A stretch of 64,000 nt of DNA from positions 6,946,501 through 7,010,500 of the forward strand of contig OY821750.1 in NCBI GenBank assembly GCA_963682055.1, written 5' to 3'. The translations under genes and the position numbers were made by a program. The stretch comes from Primula veris (taxonomy: Eukaryota > Streptophyta > Magnoliopsida > Ericales > Primulaceae). Below, in pieces: positions 33,467 to 45,196 of this stretch; within the stretch, counting starts at the first letter, position 1; the number at the start of each line of letters is the position of its first letter. The notes beneath the pieces are model-generated. The model searched no databases and was not told where the DNA came from. It was given only the letters and a program-made list of their open reading frames with translations.

Positions 33467-33807
33467 GATGTTTTAGTCATCATGACGCTAAGTCGTCAGA
33501 TTCTCCCATGATCGTTCGATCACTAGACATTGATATAGACCCAGTCCGTCCCTGATGAGACAATGAAGAGATATTGAACCATCATGTTCATATCTAAGTA
33601 CAATAAGCACATCATTGTACTTGGTCTAATGTGCTAGGATGAACATCTCGTATGCTGTGAATGGTATAGCTCGACACAGTATTGCGCTAACACGCTGCCA
33701 TCGAAATGGCACTAAAGACACATTCCCTTACCTTATGGTAATTTTGGAAGTGGGCTAGTTTATCCCATTTGCGTCATCGAGTATACCAACCCCCTTCGGT
33801 ACTCGAA

Positions 33808-34645
33808 TTAACGCAACCCTTTTTTCGGTTATACCGATGCTGGTTACTTATCAGACCCGCATAATGGATATTTCTAACATGGTATGTCTTTGCCATTAGA
33901 AATAAGGCAATATCTTGGAGGTCTTGGAATGACTCCAAACGAATCACTATGATCTGCTCGTGCTCTATCAGACGACTAAAGAGTGTATATGGCTTCGAGC
34001 TAGTATTAGCTATATTTGAATTACATATGCTCTGTCTCACGATCCAGATAAAACACTTGTCTTATTTGAGGACAACTTGTTGTTATCGATCAAGAGAGAC
34101 ATGACTAGATTATGCTATTTAGCATTTTTTGCCGAAATAAATCTTCACATATGAAGTTTAAGAGCATCCAGTTGAATGCTCGTTCTATTCCACGTTAGAT
34201 TTTCTTGCATCCAGTCGTGTGCAAGTAAATGAGGCATCCAGTCGAATGCTCGTACTCTTTATTCGAATATGAAATCATTGCACCCGGTCGTGTGCAAGTG
34301 AGGGGGAGCATCCAGGTGAATGCTTAATTACTACTTATTCGAAATCCTCGCACCCTGTCGTGTGCAAGTGAGGGGGAGCATCCAGTCGCATGCTCGTGTA
34401 CTCTTTTTATCCTTAGACCAAGGTTTTTTCCCACTGGGTTTTCTTTGCAAGGTTTTTAGCGAGACACGTTTCCATCATATCTCACTTAAGATTGCCAAAA
34501 TTAGGGAGAGTATCCTGTTGTATACTTCTTACCACTGTGTAATCTTTTGTCCTTCGACTAGAGGTTTTTTCCCACTGGGTTTTCTCTAGCAAGGTTTTGA
34601 TGAGGCACCTGTTTTGTGGTTGATCCCTACTACTACCATTGTTGC
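33808..34645 (+). repeat. Right arm of inverted repeat (Copia RNase H to 3' region)
   Basis: Sense copy, contiguous with the polypurine tract and LTR, so it is probably the original. Contains TKECIWLRAS and VLFEDN of RNase H near 33.98-34.08 kb, then non-coding 3' sequence with repeated TGTGCAAGTGAGGGGGAGC units. Confidence 0.9.
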
Positions 34646-34903
34646 ACTCTTTTTCCTTCGATCAGAGATTTTCCCATTGGGTTTGCTCTGGCAAGGTTTT
34701 GATGAGGCACATTTTTTTTGGTGAGTTACTTACATTATATTTCGGCCTATATCATTCGGCTACACAGTTTCTCCTAGGTACCAGTTTTGTCCCACACTGG
34801 GTTTTCCGTCCCTAAGGTTTTTATGTGTTTAGCACTGCGAATGAACTCGACTCAGATCGACTGCATGAAGACGAAAAATTCAATACGTACAAAGGGGGAG
34901 TAT

Positions 34904-35130
34904 TGTAGGATATTATTGGACTATTGGGCTTATACTTTATGGACCCAAGTGGGCTTGTAACCCTACCCCTCTATCTATATAAAAAGGGTTATGGGTCTTG
35001 TATTTCACATTCATTCATACACATTCTGATTAATATAGTCTTCTTTATTGTTGTCTCTCATACCTCTCTCTATATCTCTACATATCTCTATATATATCTA
35101 TAACGAGCTAATATGTCACACAACAACACA
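34904..35130 (+). repeat. Copia 3' LTR
   Basis: Starts TGTAGGATATTATTGG directly after the purine tract. It has a TATA-like CTATATAAAAAGGG near 34.975 kb and ends near ACACAACAACACA. The end is approximate; no partner LTR remains to define it. Confidence 0.65.
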
Positions 35131-35829
35131 TAAGATCATTTCCCCTATTTAGTTATACTTTATAAAAAATATAAATATGCCTAAAAATTTAATTTTACAA
35201 TTGTTAATATCTCGCGAACTCATCTCTATCTCTTTAACAATATCGCTCTCTCTTACGAACCACCTCCCTTTCCACCCCCGAGCTCCGCCATCCCATCAAA
35301 GCTCCCCACCAGGCCTTCGCCCTTCCACCAGAGCTCTGCCCGTCCATGAAAGATCCATGTCCACATGTGCTAGTGGGTTTATATGCATATGTGTATATAT
35401 TTATACATATGTATGTATAGTGAAAGAGATTTACAATATAAAATTAAACTGAATTATGGTATATGTATATATATATATATATATATGTATCCAGGTGTGC
35501 GTGTGTGTCTATAACAACGATGGTGTCGGTATATAAACACTATATATGTATGGTTTTATATGTATAGTTTGCTGTTTGTATACTTTGCATCCGTATTTAT
35601 TTATTTTTTATCTGTGAATGAGACTTTTGGTGTGTCTTTAACTTGTTTGACTATAATTGTACAATTGTGGATTAAGTTTTGGTTGCACCAATTTATGTAT
35701 GTAAGGTGTTCACTGAAATGATTCATATATGTATTTTCTAGAATTCACTCAAATATGGTAGTATGCTTTACATATATAAATTTATTTATCTTTATTGATT
35801 TGTATACATTTTTTATATACATTTTATAT
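35131..35829. other. AT-rich sequence between the Copia LTR and the low-complexity block
   Basis: No gene was recognised. It includes a C-rich stretch at 35.27-35.35 kb and a TATATA microsatellite near 35.47 kb. Confidence 0.5.
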
Positions 35830-36640
35830 ACTTTTATCGACTCGTATGTAATTTTTATGCATTTTTATGCATCTTTTTTGCGTTTTGTTACACCTTTTAT
35901 GCAAATATTTTGTTCTTTTATGCATCTTTTATTCACTTTCTGTGCACTTTAATGCACTATTTATGCACTTTTTATAGCTTTTTATGCACTTTTATCGACC
36001 CCGCATGCATTTTTTATTAACTTTTTATGCAGTTTTTAAGCACGTTTTATGCACTTTTGTGTACGTTTTATGCATCTTTTATTCACTTTTATGCAATTTT
36101 ATGCACTATTTATGTATTTATATGCACTTTTTATGCTCATTTGATGCACTTTTTATGCAATTTTATGTAATTTTTATGCATGTTTTTTATGCACTTTTTG
36201 TGCATCTTTTATTCAATTTTATGCATTTATATGCACTTTTATGAAGAAAAAAAATTGCTCTTTTATGTATATTTTATGTTGTTTAATGCATTTTTATGCA
36301 CTTTTTATACAATTTTTATATGCATTTTATGCACTTTTATTCCCTTTTATGCACGTTTTATTCCCTTTTATGCACATTTTATTCCAATTTTATGCATCTT
36401 TTATATTGACAAGTAGACATTTTTAATGTATTTTTTATGCATATTTATTAACTCGTATGCATTTTTTATTGACCAATTTTATTCACTTTTATTGACTCGT
36501 ATGTATTTTCTGCACTTTTTATTTACTGTATTCTATTTTTATGCACAGTTATTGACTCGTATGTATTTTTTTATTGACCCATATGCAATTTTTATTGACC
36601 CGTATATATTTTTCTGAATTTTTCTTAGAACATTTTTTTT
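35830..36640. repeat. Degenerate TTTTATGCA-type low-complexity tandem array
   Basis: About 0.8 kb made of variable units of roughly 9-14 bp around TTTTATGCA or CTTTTTATGCA. Toward the right it changes into units of about 20 bp containing TTATTGACTCGTATG. The many short ORFs here (Phe/Met/His-rich) simply translate this repeat. Confidence 0.9.
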
Positions 36641-37071
36641 TTGTGAAATAAGGTATTTTTTGTGAAAACAATGAGTTTTTTTATGCATTTTCCCGAATTT
36701 TTTTTCTTTTGAAAGTATTGTTAATTTTTTCATATGTATTTTTATTTTATTTTTTGAAAGATAAATGATAATTTATTAGTTGGAATGATGGCAATTTTGT
36801 AAATTTGCTGAATTTTAAAAAAGTGCGACTTATTAGGAATAGAAACATTGGATTGTGAGATTTTAGAGACAAAATATCAAAAGTGTGAATAATGGGAAAT
36901 TACCCCTTGAATAAATTTTATTTACATCGAACATTTTTAGTAAGTTGTATGTTATATGTGTTTATATATACATTGAACATATTTTAGTAAATAGTATGTT
37001 CAAACAATATTCAATTTATAGTTTTGACTATAAATAAAGTTAAATGAACAAAGTAAGTACAACAAGACAAT

Positions 37072-37410
37072 ATGAAAAATTTCATAAAACTTCATTCAAA
37101 CAATGGTTTATTTCAAAGGGGTTGGAAAATATCAAAAATACGTACACAAATATGTGCGTTTAAAATAGATCATTCAACATACACACAAAAAGATTTGCAA
37201 ACATGTCTTGAAAATAATACACTGCTTTGGAACGAGTCAGGCGAAAAAAATCATTTATCACATTTAGAACTGCTCATAATATTTTGGTGCAGTTTGAAAA
37301 GATTATACTTAAAACCTTTTGAAAGCAATTAGTTAGAAAAATTAGAAAAGGTACACAAGTAGATTTAATTTTTAACAAGAAGCAAACGACTATACAGTCA
37401 TATTTGACTA
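37072..37410 (+). pseudogene. Possible pogo/Tigger-like transposase C-terminal remnant
   Basis: No single frame is intact. Pieces in two frames resemble the C-terminus of plant pogo-type transposases: a NILVQFEK helix, LEKLEKVHK, and NKKQTTIQSYLTK just before the end. The DDD catalytic domain is not visible. The call rests mainly on its place just inside the right pogo-like terminal repeat. Confidence 0.3.
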
Positions 37411-37621
37411 AGTCGTCCTACTAATGTTTCTCATTTTGAACAATTATTAATTTATGATTTTGTGAGAAACTATATTTACATAAGGAAATTTCTAAAATTT
37501 ATTATCTTATTATTTTATCGAAATTGGTGATTTTTTACACTGGACTAAGTCGGAACCCGAAAAAAATATTATTTTAGAGAGTTTATTAATTTAACGAGTA
37601 TTAATTATGGAGGTTTTACTA

Positions 37622-38726
37622 TAGTACATTTAATTAATTGGTTAATGATATTTGGTATATTTGTAAAATATTTGTATAGTATATCATTAATAAACTTTTA
37701 CTTTATTCAATTAATCAAATATTAGTTTTTTTATAATACTATAATGAAAAGATGTGTTTAATGTTTAAAAATTAGAAATACAATTACCTTTTGCATTAAA
37801 TACAAAATTAGACTCTAATGTCCTTTCTTTACACAAATAATAAATTCAGTCTATTGAGATTTTAAAATATTAATCTAATATACTAAGTTTATCGAATAAA
37901 CTTGATTTAGTAACAAGATTTCAGAATCTTGATTTAGAGCAACAAGTTTTCCAGATAAACTTGTTTTAGTGTAATGGGTTACTAATTAATGTTGATTTGA
38001 GTATTTTTGTGAAATTTGTGGACGTAAAAAAACACGTGACCTCACAGTCACTCTTACCTTTTGAAATTCACGAAAAAGTCACATGTTTTATTTCCATCAA
38101 AAAAGGTAACAACACTATACTAAATCAAGTTTAGTTAGTAAATTGGGTACATTAAATCAAGATTTTGAAGATATTGTGATTACAAATAAAGAAAAGAAAA
38201 GATTTTCAAACATTGATACATTAATGGTTGTGATGAACTTATTACAGCTTAAATCAACAATAAAAACTTCCATGAAATAAAACATAATTTACTTCCCCGT
38301 TGTTACATATATAACTGCCCTATAGTCAGATATTAAAAGCAATAGTTTTGTGCCTTCATTTTCAAATGAGTCTTCATTCAATTAGTATTGACTTTATTAC
38401 ATATTTTTATTTTTTACAAATTGTGTATTGACAATGAACCTTATCTTTTTATTTTTCAGTGGGCAAATCGGATTAGGATATTTTGTTGAGATGTGCTTCA
38501 TGTTAGCTGAAACGTTAAGGACAGTTCATTTGCTCCAGTCGAGTGACTTTCTTGCCGTCTATTCACCAATTATTCGAGTACATGAGTCTAGATTGGCGGT
38601 TGTAAACTTTTGTTGTGTAACTTGGATGATTAGTTTTATTTCCTAATTTATACCTTGGTTGTATCGATTATTCTTAATGTTTAGTTACAACTCTCATTTT
38701 AGGAGATATTTATCATGCGGTGTTGT
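37622..38726. other. Intergenic sequence, nothing firmly recognised
   Basis: AT-rich DNA. The ORF at 38428-38646 follows a possible acceptor (TTTTTCAG, ending near 38.46 kb) but matches no domain I know. Short AAACTTGATTTAG-type repeats, some inverted, occur at 37.88-38.16 kb and suggest an old MITE. Confidence 0.4.
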
Positions 38727-39285
38727 CAAAGCCGGTCCGACGCATTTATTATTTTTTATTTTTAATGAATTTTTTTGGCGGCTTTTCAAATTTGTTTGAA
38801 AAAATTCATAATTAACTTTTGTAATAAAGAAAATCAATGCAAATAAAAAAAAATGTGAACTATTCCATAATAAACAAATTATCTTTTATACTACACGATA
38901 TAGACCATAAAAAAAAACGTCTTTTGAGGAATATAACCTAATTCTTAAAAAGATATGTAGGTAAAAGATTGCAACATAAATATGCATATTTGATGTTGGT
39001 TAATGGTAGAGACTTACTAACGTACCTATGAGGTCTCGAGCCTCAACAACAACATTATTGTGTTCTTTTAAAATTCAAAATAATAGTTAACAGTAAAAGA
39101 GGAGCCGTTAGAAAGACTCGAGCCAATAACCTGTTGAAAACTTATTACGGGCCCTTGATAACCGTTACGCTACATGCCGTCGCACTAAAACATTATATTG
39201 CATAAAAAAAAATATAATAAATAAATAAATTTTGGCGCCTTTTCGACAGTCGCGCCTAAGCTGGCTGCAGCATAGGTCGGCCCTG
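38727..39285. mobile_element. Probable hAT-like MITE, 559 bp
   Basis: The left end is CAAAGCCGGTCCGACGC and the right end on the minus strand is CAGGGCCGACCTATGC. The 8-bp flanks GGTGTTGT and ACTGTTGC agree at 5 of 8. GGCGGCTTTTC near the left and GGCGCCTTTTCG near the right form subterminal repeats. A related right end occurs near 63.4 kb. Confidence 0.45.
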
Positions 39286-40180
39286 ACTGTTGCCTCCCTA
39301 TAGGTAGTCAACCGTTTGGTTTGCTCAAACTCTCAGTCTCCTTTTAAATTTTAACTATAATGCACTTACCTTCCCAAAAAAAACACTGTAAAATGATCAA
39401 ACACAGTAAAATGATCAAATGGGAACACAGTAAATTTTAACTATAGAGCATATATTTTGTAATTTGGATTCTACCAGCATAAAAGATAGAAACTTACCGT
39501 GCATGGAGTAACCTTGTTAGTAATACTATTAACAAGAACCAAGCAATAAAAAAGCTGAGTTAAGAGTTGTAATAAGGGGAAAACTTATGTACTTAACAAA
39601 CAAATTATCTACTTCGAAATTAAGAATTAGGCTTATTCTAGCGAGTTCTTTAATGTATATACGACAAGTAAACATATTGATTTTAGAGACATTAGGGTTA
39701 TGATTAGGAAAAAAACCAGAAAATAGATTAATAGCATTATACAAAGACCTTCAGTGACTTAGCTTGTAAGAAAACCAGTAATCGTTGTTCATGCTTTGTG
39801 TATGTGATACGTAGTGACATAGATATGATCCCGACAAATAAACTTAATATTTTTTTTAAAATTTAAATATCGAATGATTAAATATAATTAACAATCGTTT
39901 ATAAAAAATAACATATACTCTTATAGAAAATACACAACGATTTTGTTTGGAATATAAATGTGTGAAAAATAATATTTTTTAAGTTATTTATGTATTTGAA
40001 TTGATTGATGACATTTAAGAGTAATTACAATATTAGAGTGAAGGTATTTTTGGAAAATTTAGGTAAAATTGGGCAGTCTCAAAATGTTTGGTTTGACTTA
40101 TATTAATAGTATGATAAAGCAAATGATTATGTTTCCATATTCTTGTTAAATTTTACCACATTTAGTTTTAGCAAGAGATA

Positions 40181-40605
40181 TGATATGGTTCAAATCAGAT
40201 TTGGTGAATTGAAAAACAGTTGAACGAAAATGACACAAATTTGTATATATATCCTTAAACTGCTACATCATAGAGTATTTATACTACCTAGAAATTAACT
40301 GAAAAATGCAGATGGTGGGTGGTTACTGCAATTAGTAACTGCTGCCATCCAACCACTGTGATTAACCCAACACAAACTGATTCTACAGTTCAGAACAAAA
40401 TAACAATAATAACACAACTTTTAGCACTAATTACACAAAGGTCCTAAATTAAATTAAAACGCAATATGACACGTCCATCACTTTCTCTCCCTCTTCAGCT
40501 GCCTTTATCTCTCTCTCTTCAGCTGCCATTCATGGCGATTAGGGTTTTTCTTCGCATCATCATCGCCTTGCTATTCATTAGGATTTCAGCCATAGATTCA
40601 CTATA
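40181..40605 (-). repeat. 3' LTR of the Gypsy element
   Basis: In element orientation it starts near TAGTGAATCTATGGC (first bases mutated from TG) after the purine tract AAGGAGGAGGGAATT (40606-40620) and ends CCATATCA. It matches 45197-45274 plus 47080-47426. Confidence 0.9.
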
Positions 40606-40722
40606 AATTCCCTCCTCCTTAAGATAGATCTTTCCCTCAAGATCAGTATAAACATTTAGCATTCTCTTAAAATTCTCCCATGTGGCTTCTCCTTCCATTT
40701 GACCACTCCAACGAACTAACAC
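40519..40722 (-). pseudogene. Chromodomain end of the Gypsy polyprotein
   Basis: VLVRWSGQMEGEATWENFK is the end of an integrase-fused chromodomain, which in chromoviruses steers insertion to marked chromatin. The frame runs through the purine tract and about 87 bp into the 3' LTR before stopping. Upstream, at 40.74-41.26 kb, the broken frame still reads the integrase C-terminal region. Confidence 0.85.
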
Positions 40723-41519
40723 CTCTTTCTAGCTTCACTTACCCCTGGATCTATCTCTAATTGCCAAGATCTATACTGGAATATCATTTAATCTTCGATA
40801 CACATCGGTGAGAGGTAAATCTGGTAACAACTTTTCTTCATCTTTGATTTTGAGTTTTAATTGAGAGACATGAAACAAAGGATGGATCTCACTTTCCTCT
40901 GATAATTCCAATTTGTATGCCACTAATCCCACATTTTCTATAATTTTGTAGGGCCCATAAAATCGAGGAGCTAGCTTTTAATTCCTTCTTCTGATTACAC
41001 TTTACTAGCGATATGGTTGTAATTTCAGGTAAACGAAATCACTCACCTCATAAAATTTGTCAACTCTTTTTAGATCTGCATTTTGCTTCATCCTATTTTG
41101 AGCCTGCAAATAGTTTTTCTTTAAAGTGTGAACCACCTCATCTCTTTACTTAAGTAGTTGTTGTAGTTCTAGTTTATCTTCTTTGGAAGTTATGTAGTGG
41201 TTTAAATTTGGTGGTTCATATCCATAGAGGCCTTTAAAGGGGGACATTTTTGTGGATGTGTGGGTAGTAGTGTTGTACCAGTACTCGGCAATATATACCC
41301 ATTTAACCCACAGTTAGGATAATCAGAACTATAGCACCTCAATTAGGTTTCCACTGATTTATTGACTATTTCTGTTTGGTCATCAGTTTGAGGGTGAAAA
41401 GAATTACTTAGAAGTAATTTTGTTCCCATTAACTTAAACAATTCATTCCAAAAATCACTTGTAAACAAAGTATTTCTATCAGAAACTATCTTTTTTAGAA
41501 CTCCATGCAACCTAAAAAT

Positions 41520-42089
41520 TTATTTTAAAAAATGGTTTGCTAAATCAGAAGCTCCAAAGGGATGTTTTAGGGGTATAAAATGGGCATACTTTGTCAGTTT
41601 ATCAACCACAACCCATATGCAATTAAATCCATTAGATTTAGGTAAACCATTTATAAAATTAATGCTAATTTCTGACCACACTTGTTCTGGCATGGGTAAT
41701 GGTTGCAACATACCAAAAGAATTTGTTTTTCCATATTTACACATTTGGCAAATGTCACAGGTGTCGACAAATTTTTTAAAATCACCTTTTAGTCCTAGCC
41801 AAAATACCTCCTTATAAGCTTGTATAAGATTTTGTAATCCAACATAACCAGGTAGAGGATCACTATGCATTAAATGCATAATTTTTAATTTAAGAGCTGT
41901 GTCATTGGGTATATACAACCTATTTTTGTAAAAAAGTAAACCATTCACCCATTTATATTTGATTGAAGTTAATGTCTCATTAAAAATGGAGTCATTAATC
42001 TCAATAATCTTTGGATCAGTTGTATATCCCAATTTGATAGGTTCACTCAAATCCCTAAATTGATTGGTGACAGTTAAAGTTTGACACAT
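41520..42089 (-). pseudogene. Gypsy integrase, N-terminal zinc domain and part of the catalytic core
   Basis: Contains the H...H and CDICQMCK halves of the HHCC zinc domain (MHLMHSDPLPGYVG, then VDTCDICQMCK). The core start follows: WSEISINFINGLPKS, with N where the first catalytic D is usual, then WVVVDKLTKYAHFIPL. The frame ends near LANHFLK. The later D and E regions lie in broken frames toward 41.3 kb. Confidence 0.9.
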
Positions 42090-42187
42090 TACGGGCTCAT
42101 TTTCAATCTAGATAAAGCATCAACAGGTTGGTTTTGGGTTCCTTTTGTGTACAAAATCTTGAAATTGTAACCCAAGAGTTTAGAAAG

Positions 42188-42484
42188 TCATTTTTGCTGA
42201 GTTGCAGTGCCAATTTTTTGTTCTAACAAATAATTTAAACTCTGGTGGTCAGTTTTGACAATAAATTTTTTGTCCAAAAACATATAAGCTTTTTTCTCAT
42301 AAGTGGATAAGGCCAACAATCTTCCTTTCAAAATTTTACTGTAGAAAACTATTGGTCTTTTTTCTTGATGCAGAACAGCACCAATTCCACTTCCTGAAGC
42401 ATCACACTCAATAACAAATTTCTTTAAAAAAATTAGGTAAGGCCAGTACAGATGGGGTTGTAATAGCAACCTTAAGATTTTCAA
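42188..42484 (-). pseudogene. Gypsy RNase H fragment
   Basis: [39 protein letters not shown] and [17 protein letters not shown] are the standard Gypsy RNase H blocks. The first catalytic D (CDAS) and later D (TDHQSL) are present. A frameshift separates it from RT. Confidence 0.9.
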
Positions 42485-42493
42485 ATGCTAGTT

Positions 42494-43294
42494 CTACATT
42501 TTTATTCCACGAAAAAGCATTGATTTTAATAAATCAGTTAGTGCACTTGCTATTCCCTCATATTTTTTTATGAACCTTCTGTAATACCTAGTTAACCCTA
42601 AAAACCCTCTTATGCCTTTAATAGTTTTAGGTCTTGGCCATTCAATCATAACTTTAATTTTTGAAAGGTCTGCCTTAACTCCTTCTTTTGAGATTAAATG
42701 ACCCAAAAAATCAATTTCGTTTTGGAAAAACTTGCATTTGGATCTTGGCCATTCAATCATAACTTTAATTTTTGAAGGGTCTGCCTTAACTCCTTCTTTT
42801 GAGATTAAATGACCCAAAAAATCAATTTCGTTTTGGAAAAACTTGCTTTTGGATTTCTTGGCATAAAACTGATTATCACTCATGGTTTGTAACACCAACT
42901 TAAAATGGTTTTCATGTTCCCTTTCATTTTTACTATAGACCATAATGTCATCAAAAAAACACTACACAAATTTCCTTAAAAAAGGTTTAAACAAAGCATT
43001 CATGTTATATTTAAAGGTGGCAGGAGCATTAGTTAAACCAAATAACATTACCAAAAACTCATATTGACCTTCATGAGTTCTAAATACGGTTTTGGCTATA
43101 TCATTCTCACTCATCCTAATTTGATGATAACCAGACCTTAGATCTAATTTTGAAAAAATAGTCGCATCATGCAATTCATTTAATAGCTCATCTACAACAG
43201 GTATAGGAAATTTATCTTTAATTGTAACCTGATTGAGAGCTCTATAGTCTACACACATTCTCCAAGTACCATCTTCCTTTTTAACTAATATCAC
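42494..43294 (-). pseudogene. Gypsy reverse transcriptase with internal duplication and stop
   Basis: The first frame (43294-42962) carries [44 protein letters not shown] and [14 protein letters not shown] just before the catalytic FFDD (YVDD-type) box splits the enzyme. The second frame (42943-42494) continues with VYSKNEREHENH. It then carries a tandem 111-bp duplication, so the FFQNEIDFLGHLISKEGVKA block occurs twice, followed by KTIKGIRGFLGLTRYYRRFI. Confidence 0.93.
42633..42854 (-). repeat. 111-bp tandem duplication within RT
   Basis: Two adjacent units (42633-42743 and 42744-42854) differ at about two positions. The length is exactly 37 codons, so the frame is kept. The duplicated part lies in the RT thumb/connection region. 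Confidence 0.95.
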
Positions 43295-43489
43295 AGGTAA
43301 AGAAAATGGTGATTGAGAATTTCTAATTAAGCCATTGCTTAAAAGTTCTTTAACAATTTTCTCAATTTTTGTTTTTTGATAATAAAGGTATATGTTGGGT
43401 CTTACTGAAATTGGATTTGCTCCATGAATTAATTCTATTTTATGATCATGTTGCCTTTCAGGAGTTAACCCTTTTGGCTCAGAAAAAAC

Positions 43490-44284
43490 TCATGGAAAAC
43501 CTCTTAAAAGGGAATCAAGTTTGAAATATTCAAGAAAGATATCATGTAACACTTCAGTAGAATACAATTGTAAGATAAATCCCCTTTTCTTTTTAATATT
43601 ACCCTCTAAAAATTGGATTTCAACAACTTGAATTTTGTTATTAAGTCCCTTAAGACAAACTTTTTTATCATCTTGTCTAAAGTTCATTGTTAAGTTTTTG
43701 AAATCACAATTAATAACTCCTAACTTGCTCAACCATTGCATACCTAGAACCATATCATAACCCACCAATGGTAACAATAAGAAATCTACTACAAACTCAG
43801 TCCCTTTGATTGTAATTTTGACCTTTTCACAACTAACAACACTAGTAATACTCTCCCCATTTGCAACCTTAACATCTAATAAGTCCCCTTGAATGACTGG
43901 TATTTTTAATAAAGAAGCCCACCTTGGGTCAATAAAATTATGAGTGATACCAGAGTCCGTTAAGATACCTACCATTTGCCCCTTTAATTTTCCCACAAAT
44001 TTAATAAAAGAGGCATTACTACCCCCGATGATTACTTGTAAGGTTATTTCTGGGTTTTCTTGGAGTTCATCCTCTATGAGTTCTTCTTCCTCCCTATTAT
44101 TTTCTTCATTTTGTTTCCCGTCACCACTTTGTAATAAAAATATTTTTGGTTTAGAACACATATGGCCTCTAACCCATATTTCATCACAATTATAACAGAG
44201 GTTTTTCTTTCTTCTTTCTTTCATTTCAGTTTGGGAAAGCCTCTTAATAGGTGGTAGATTATTAGCCAAACTAGTTTTCAACAC
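43490..44284 (-). pseudogene. Gypsy GAG zinc knuckle and aspartic protease
   Basis: Begins in the nucleocapsid: LCYNCDEIWVRGHMCSK is the degenerate CX2C...H...C knuckle of this lineage. The protease follows with GILTDSGITHNFID (TDSG active site), VVDFLLLPLVGYDMVLGMQW and the flap region. The ORF ends before RT at a frameshift near 43.49 kb. Confidence 0.9.
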
Positions 44285-44608
44285 CCTAGAATAAGTAGTT
44301 TGTGAATTAGGGGTAGTGAACCTATGTGGATGGTTAACAAAATTTCTAGAATAAGTTTTATTTTTCAGCCCTACCTTTTATTCTTGATAGTTAGCAATGG
44401 TATAAGCCGTATCAATATCTTGTGGAAATTACATCTTAATAGTTAACCCTATTTCCTCTTTCAATCCACTCACAAAGTACACTAACTTATGCTTTTCTGA
44501 CAGATATCTAACCCTGTTAGAAATAAGTTCAAATCCACTCTTATAATCCTTCACACTTCCACTCTTATCAATATCTTGTGGATTTTCATGCATGTTGTCA
44601 GAAAACCT

Positions 44609-45080
44609 CTAAATAACTTGCTCACTGAAATTTTCCCAAGTAGTTATCAGCCCTGTCTGCTCTAGATTCTGAAACCAAATTAAAGCTTGATCTTCAAAAT
44701 GCATGTTATCAATCATAATTTTTTGATTATCTGGGGTTTGATTCCACTTTAAAAAAATTTGATTAGCTTTATAAACCCATTCAGTGCATTTGTCACAAAA
44801 AAATTTGGGGAAATCCAATCTAACTGGTTTAAAATTTGCAGAAATTTGATAATGGAGGAAATTTACATCACCAGCATTTGAAAACCTTTTGTTGTTTCTT
44901 GATGATTTTGTTATCTCTCCCTCTCCACCTTTCCCTTGGTTGTAAAAAAACTGACTTTGGAAGTTCATTTCTGCAATTTGATTTTTCAGAATGATCTTGT
45001 CCTCCTAAATTTTTTTTTTGTTCTTGTAAACTTGTCTGTATCAATGCTTGTAATTGATCTAATTTATGATCATTGGTCAT
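44609..45080 (-). pseudogene. Gypsy GAG, N-terminal part
   Basis: It starts MTNDHKLDQLQALIQTSL (ATG at 45080) and shifts frame near 44.9 kb into the capsid portion PVRLDFPKFF, WVYKANQIFLKWNQTPDNQK, ALIWFQNLE. This is the retrotransposon GAG domain that assembles the particle. Its remaining C-terminal part up to 44.28 kb is interrupted by stops. Confidence 0.85.
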
Positions 45081-45181
45081 TGTAGTTTGAGTTTCTGGTT
45101 GGTCTAAAGTTGGTTAACTTGTTAGAAGGGTGTTGCTCAGGGTTGTTGTGATGCTTGTGATTTTTTCTCGGCCATTGTAAC

Positions 45182-45193
45182 GCTCTGATACCA
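45182..45193 (-). promoter_or_regulatory. Primer binding site of the Gypsy element
   Basis: TGGTATCAGAGC on the minus strand, 3 nt from the end of the 5' LTR; complementary to initiator tRNA-Met. Confidence 0.93.
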
Positions 45194-45196
45194 CCT

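Larger units (their letters stand above)
31005..35130 (+). mobile_element. Rearranged Copia retrotransposon (RT to 3' LTR) with inverted and direct duplications
   Basis: Plus-strand pol remnants include FEMKDIGKT and FEMKDLGKT of RT (about 32.38 and 33.36 kb) and RNase H pieces at 33.8-34.1 kb (DAGYLSDP, TKECIWLRAS, VLFEDN). These lead to a polypurine tract AAAGGGGGAG (34891-34900) and an LTR. Upstream lies an inverted copy of the RNase H side and an extra direct copy of the RT side. No GAG, integrase or 5' LTR is visible. All frames are broken. Confidence 0.75.
30570..37621 (+). mobile_element. Region bounded by Emigrant/pogo-like (Tc1-mariner) terminal repeats
   Basis: The left end CAGTAAAACCTC with TTTAAATTAATAATG and TCGGGACC is matched at the right end, read on the minus strand, by TAGTAAAACCTCC, ATTAATACTCG, TTAAATTAATAA and CGGGTTCCGAC. 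A TA dinucleotide flanks each side (30568-30569, 37622-37623). These are the termini of the plant Emigrant/Lemi1 pogo-like family. A possible transposase remnant lies near the right end. The interior holds a 25S rRNA piece, a rearranged Copia element and low-complexity DNA. Two independent solo ends are possible but less simple. Confidence 0.6.

Noticed and set aside
35755..36733. Several overlapping Phe/Met-rich ORFs
   Set aside because: They translate the TTTTATGCA low-complexity array in different frames and show no domain.
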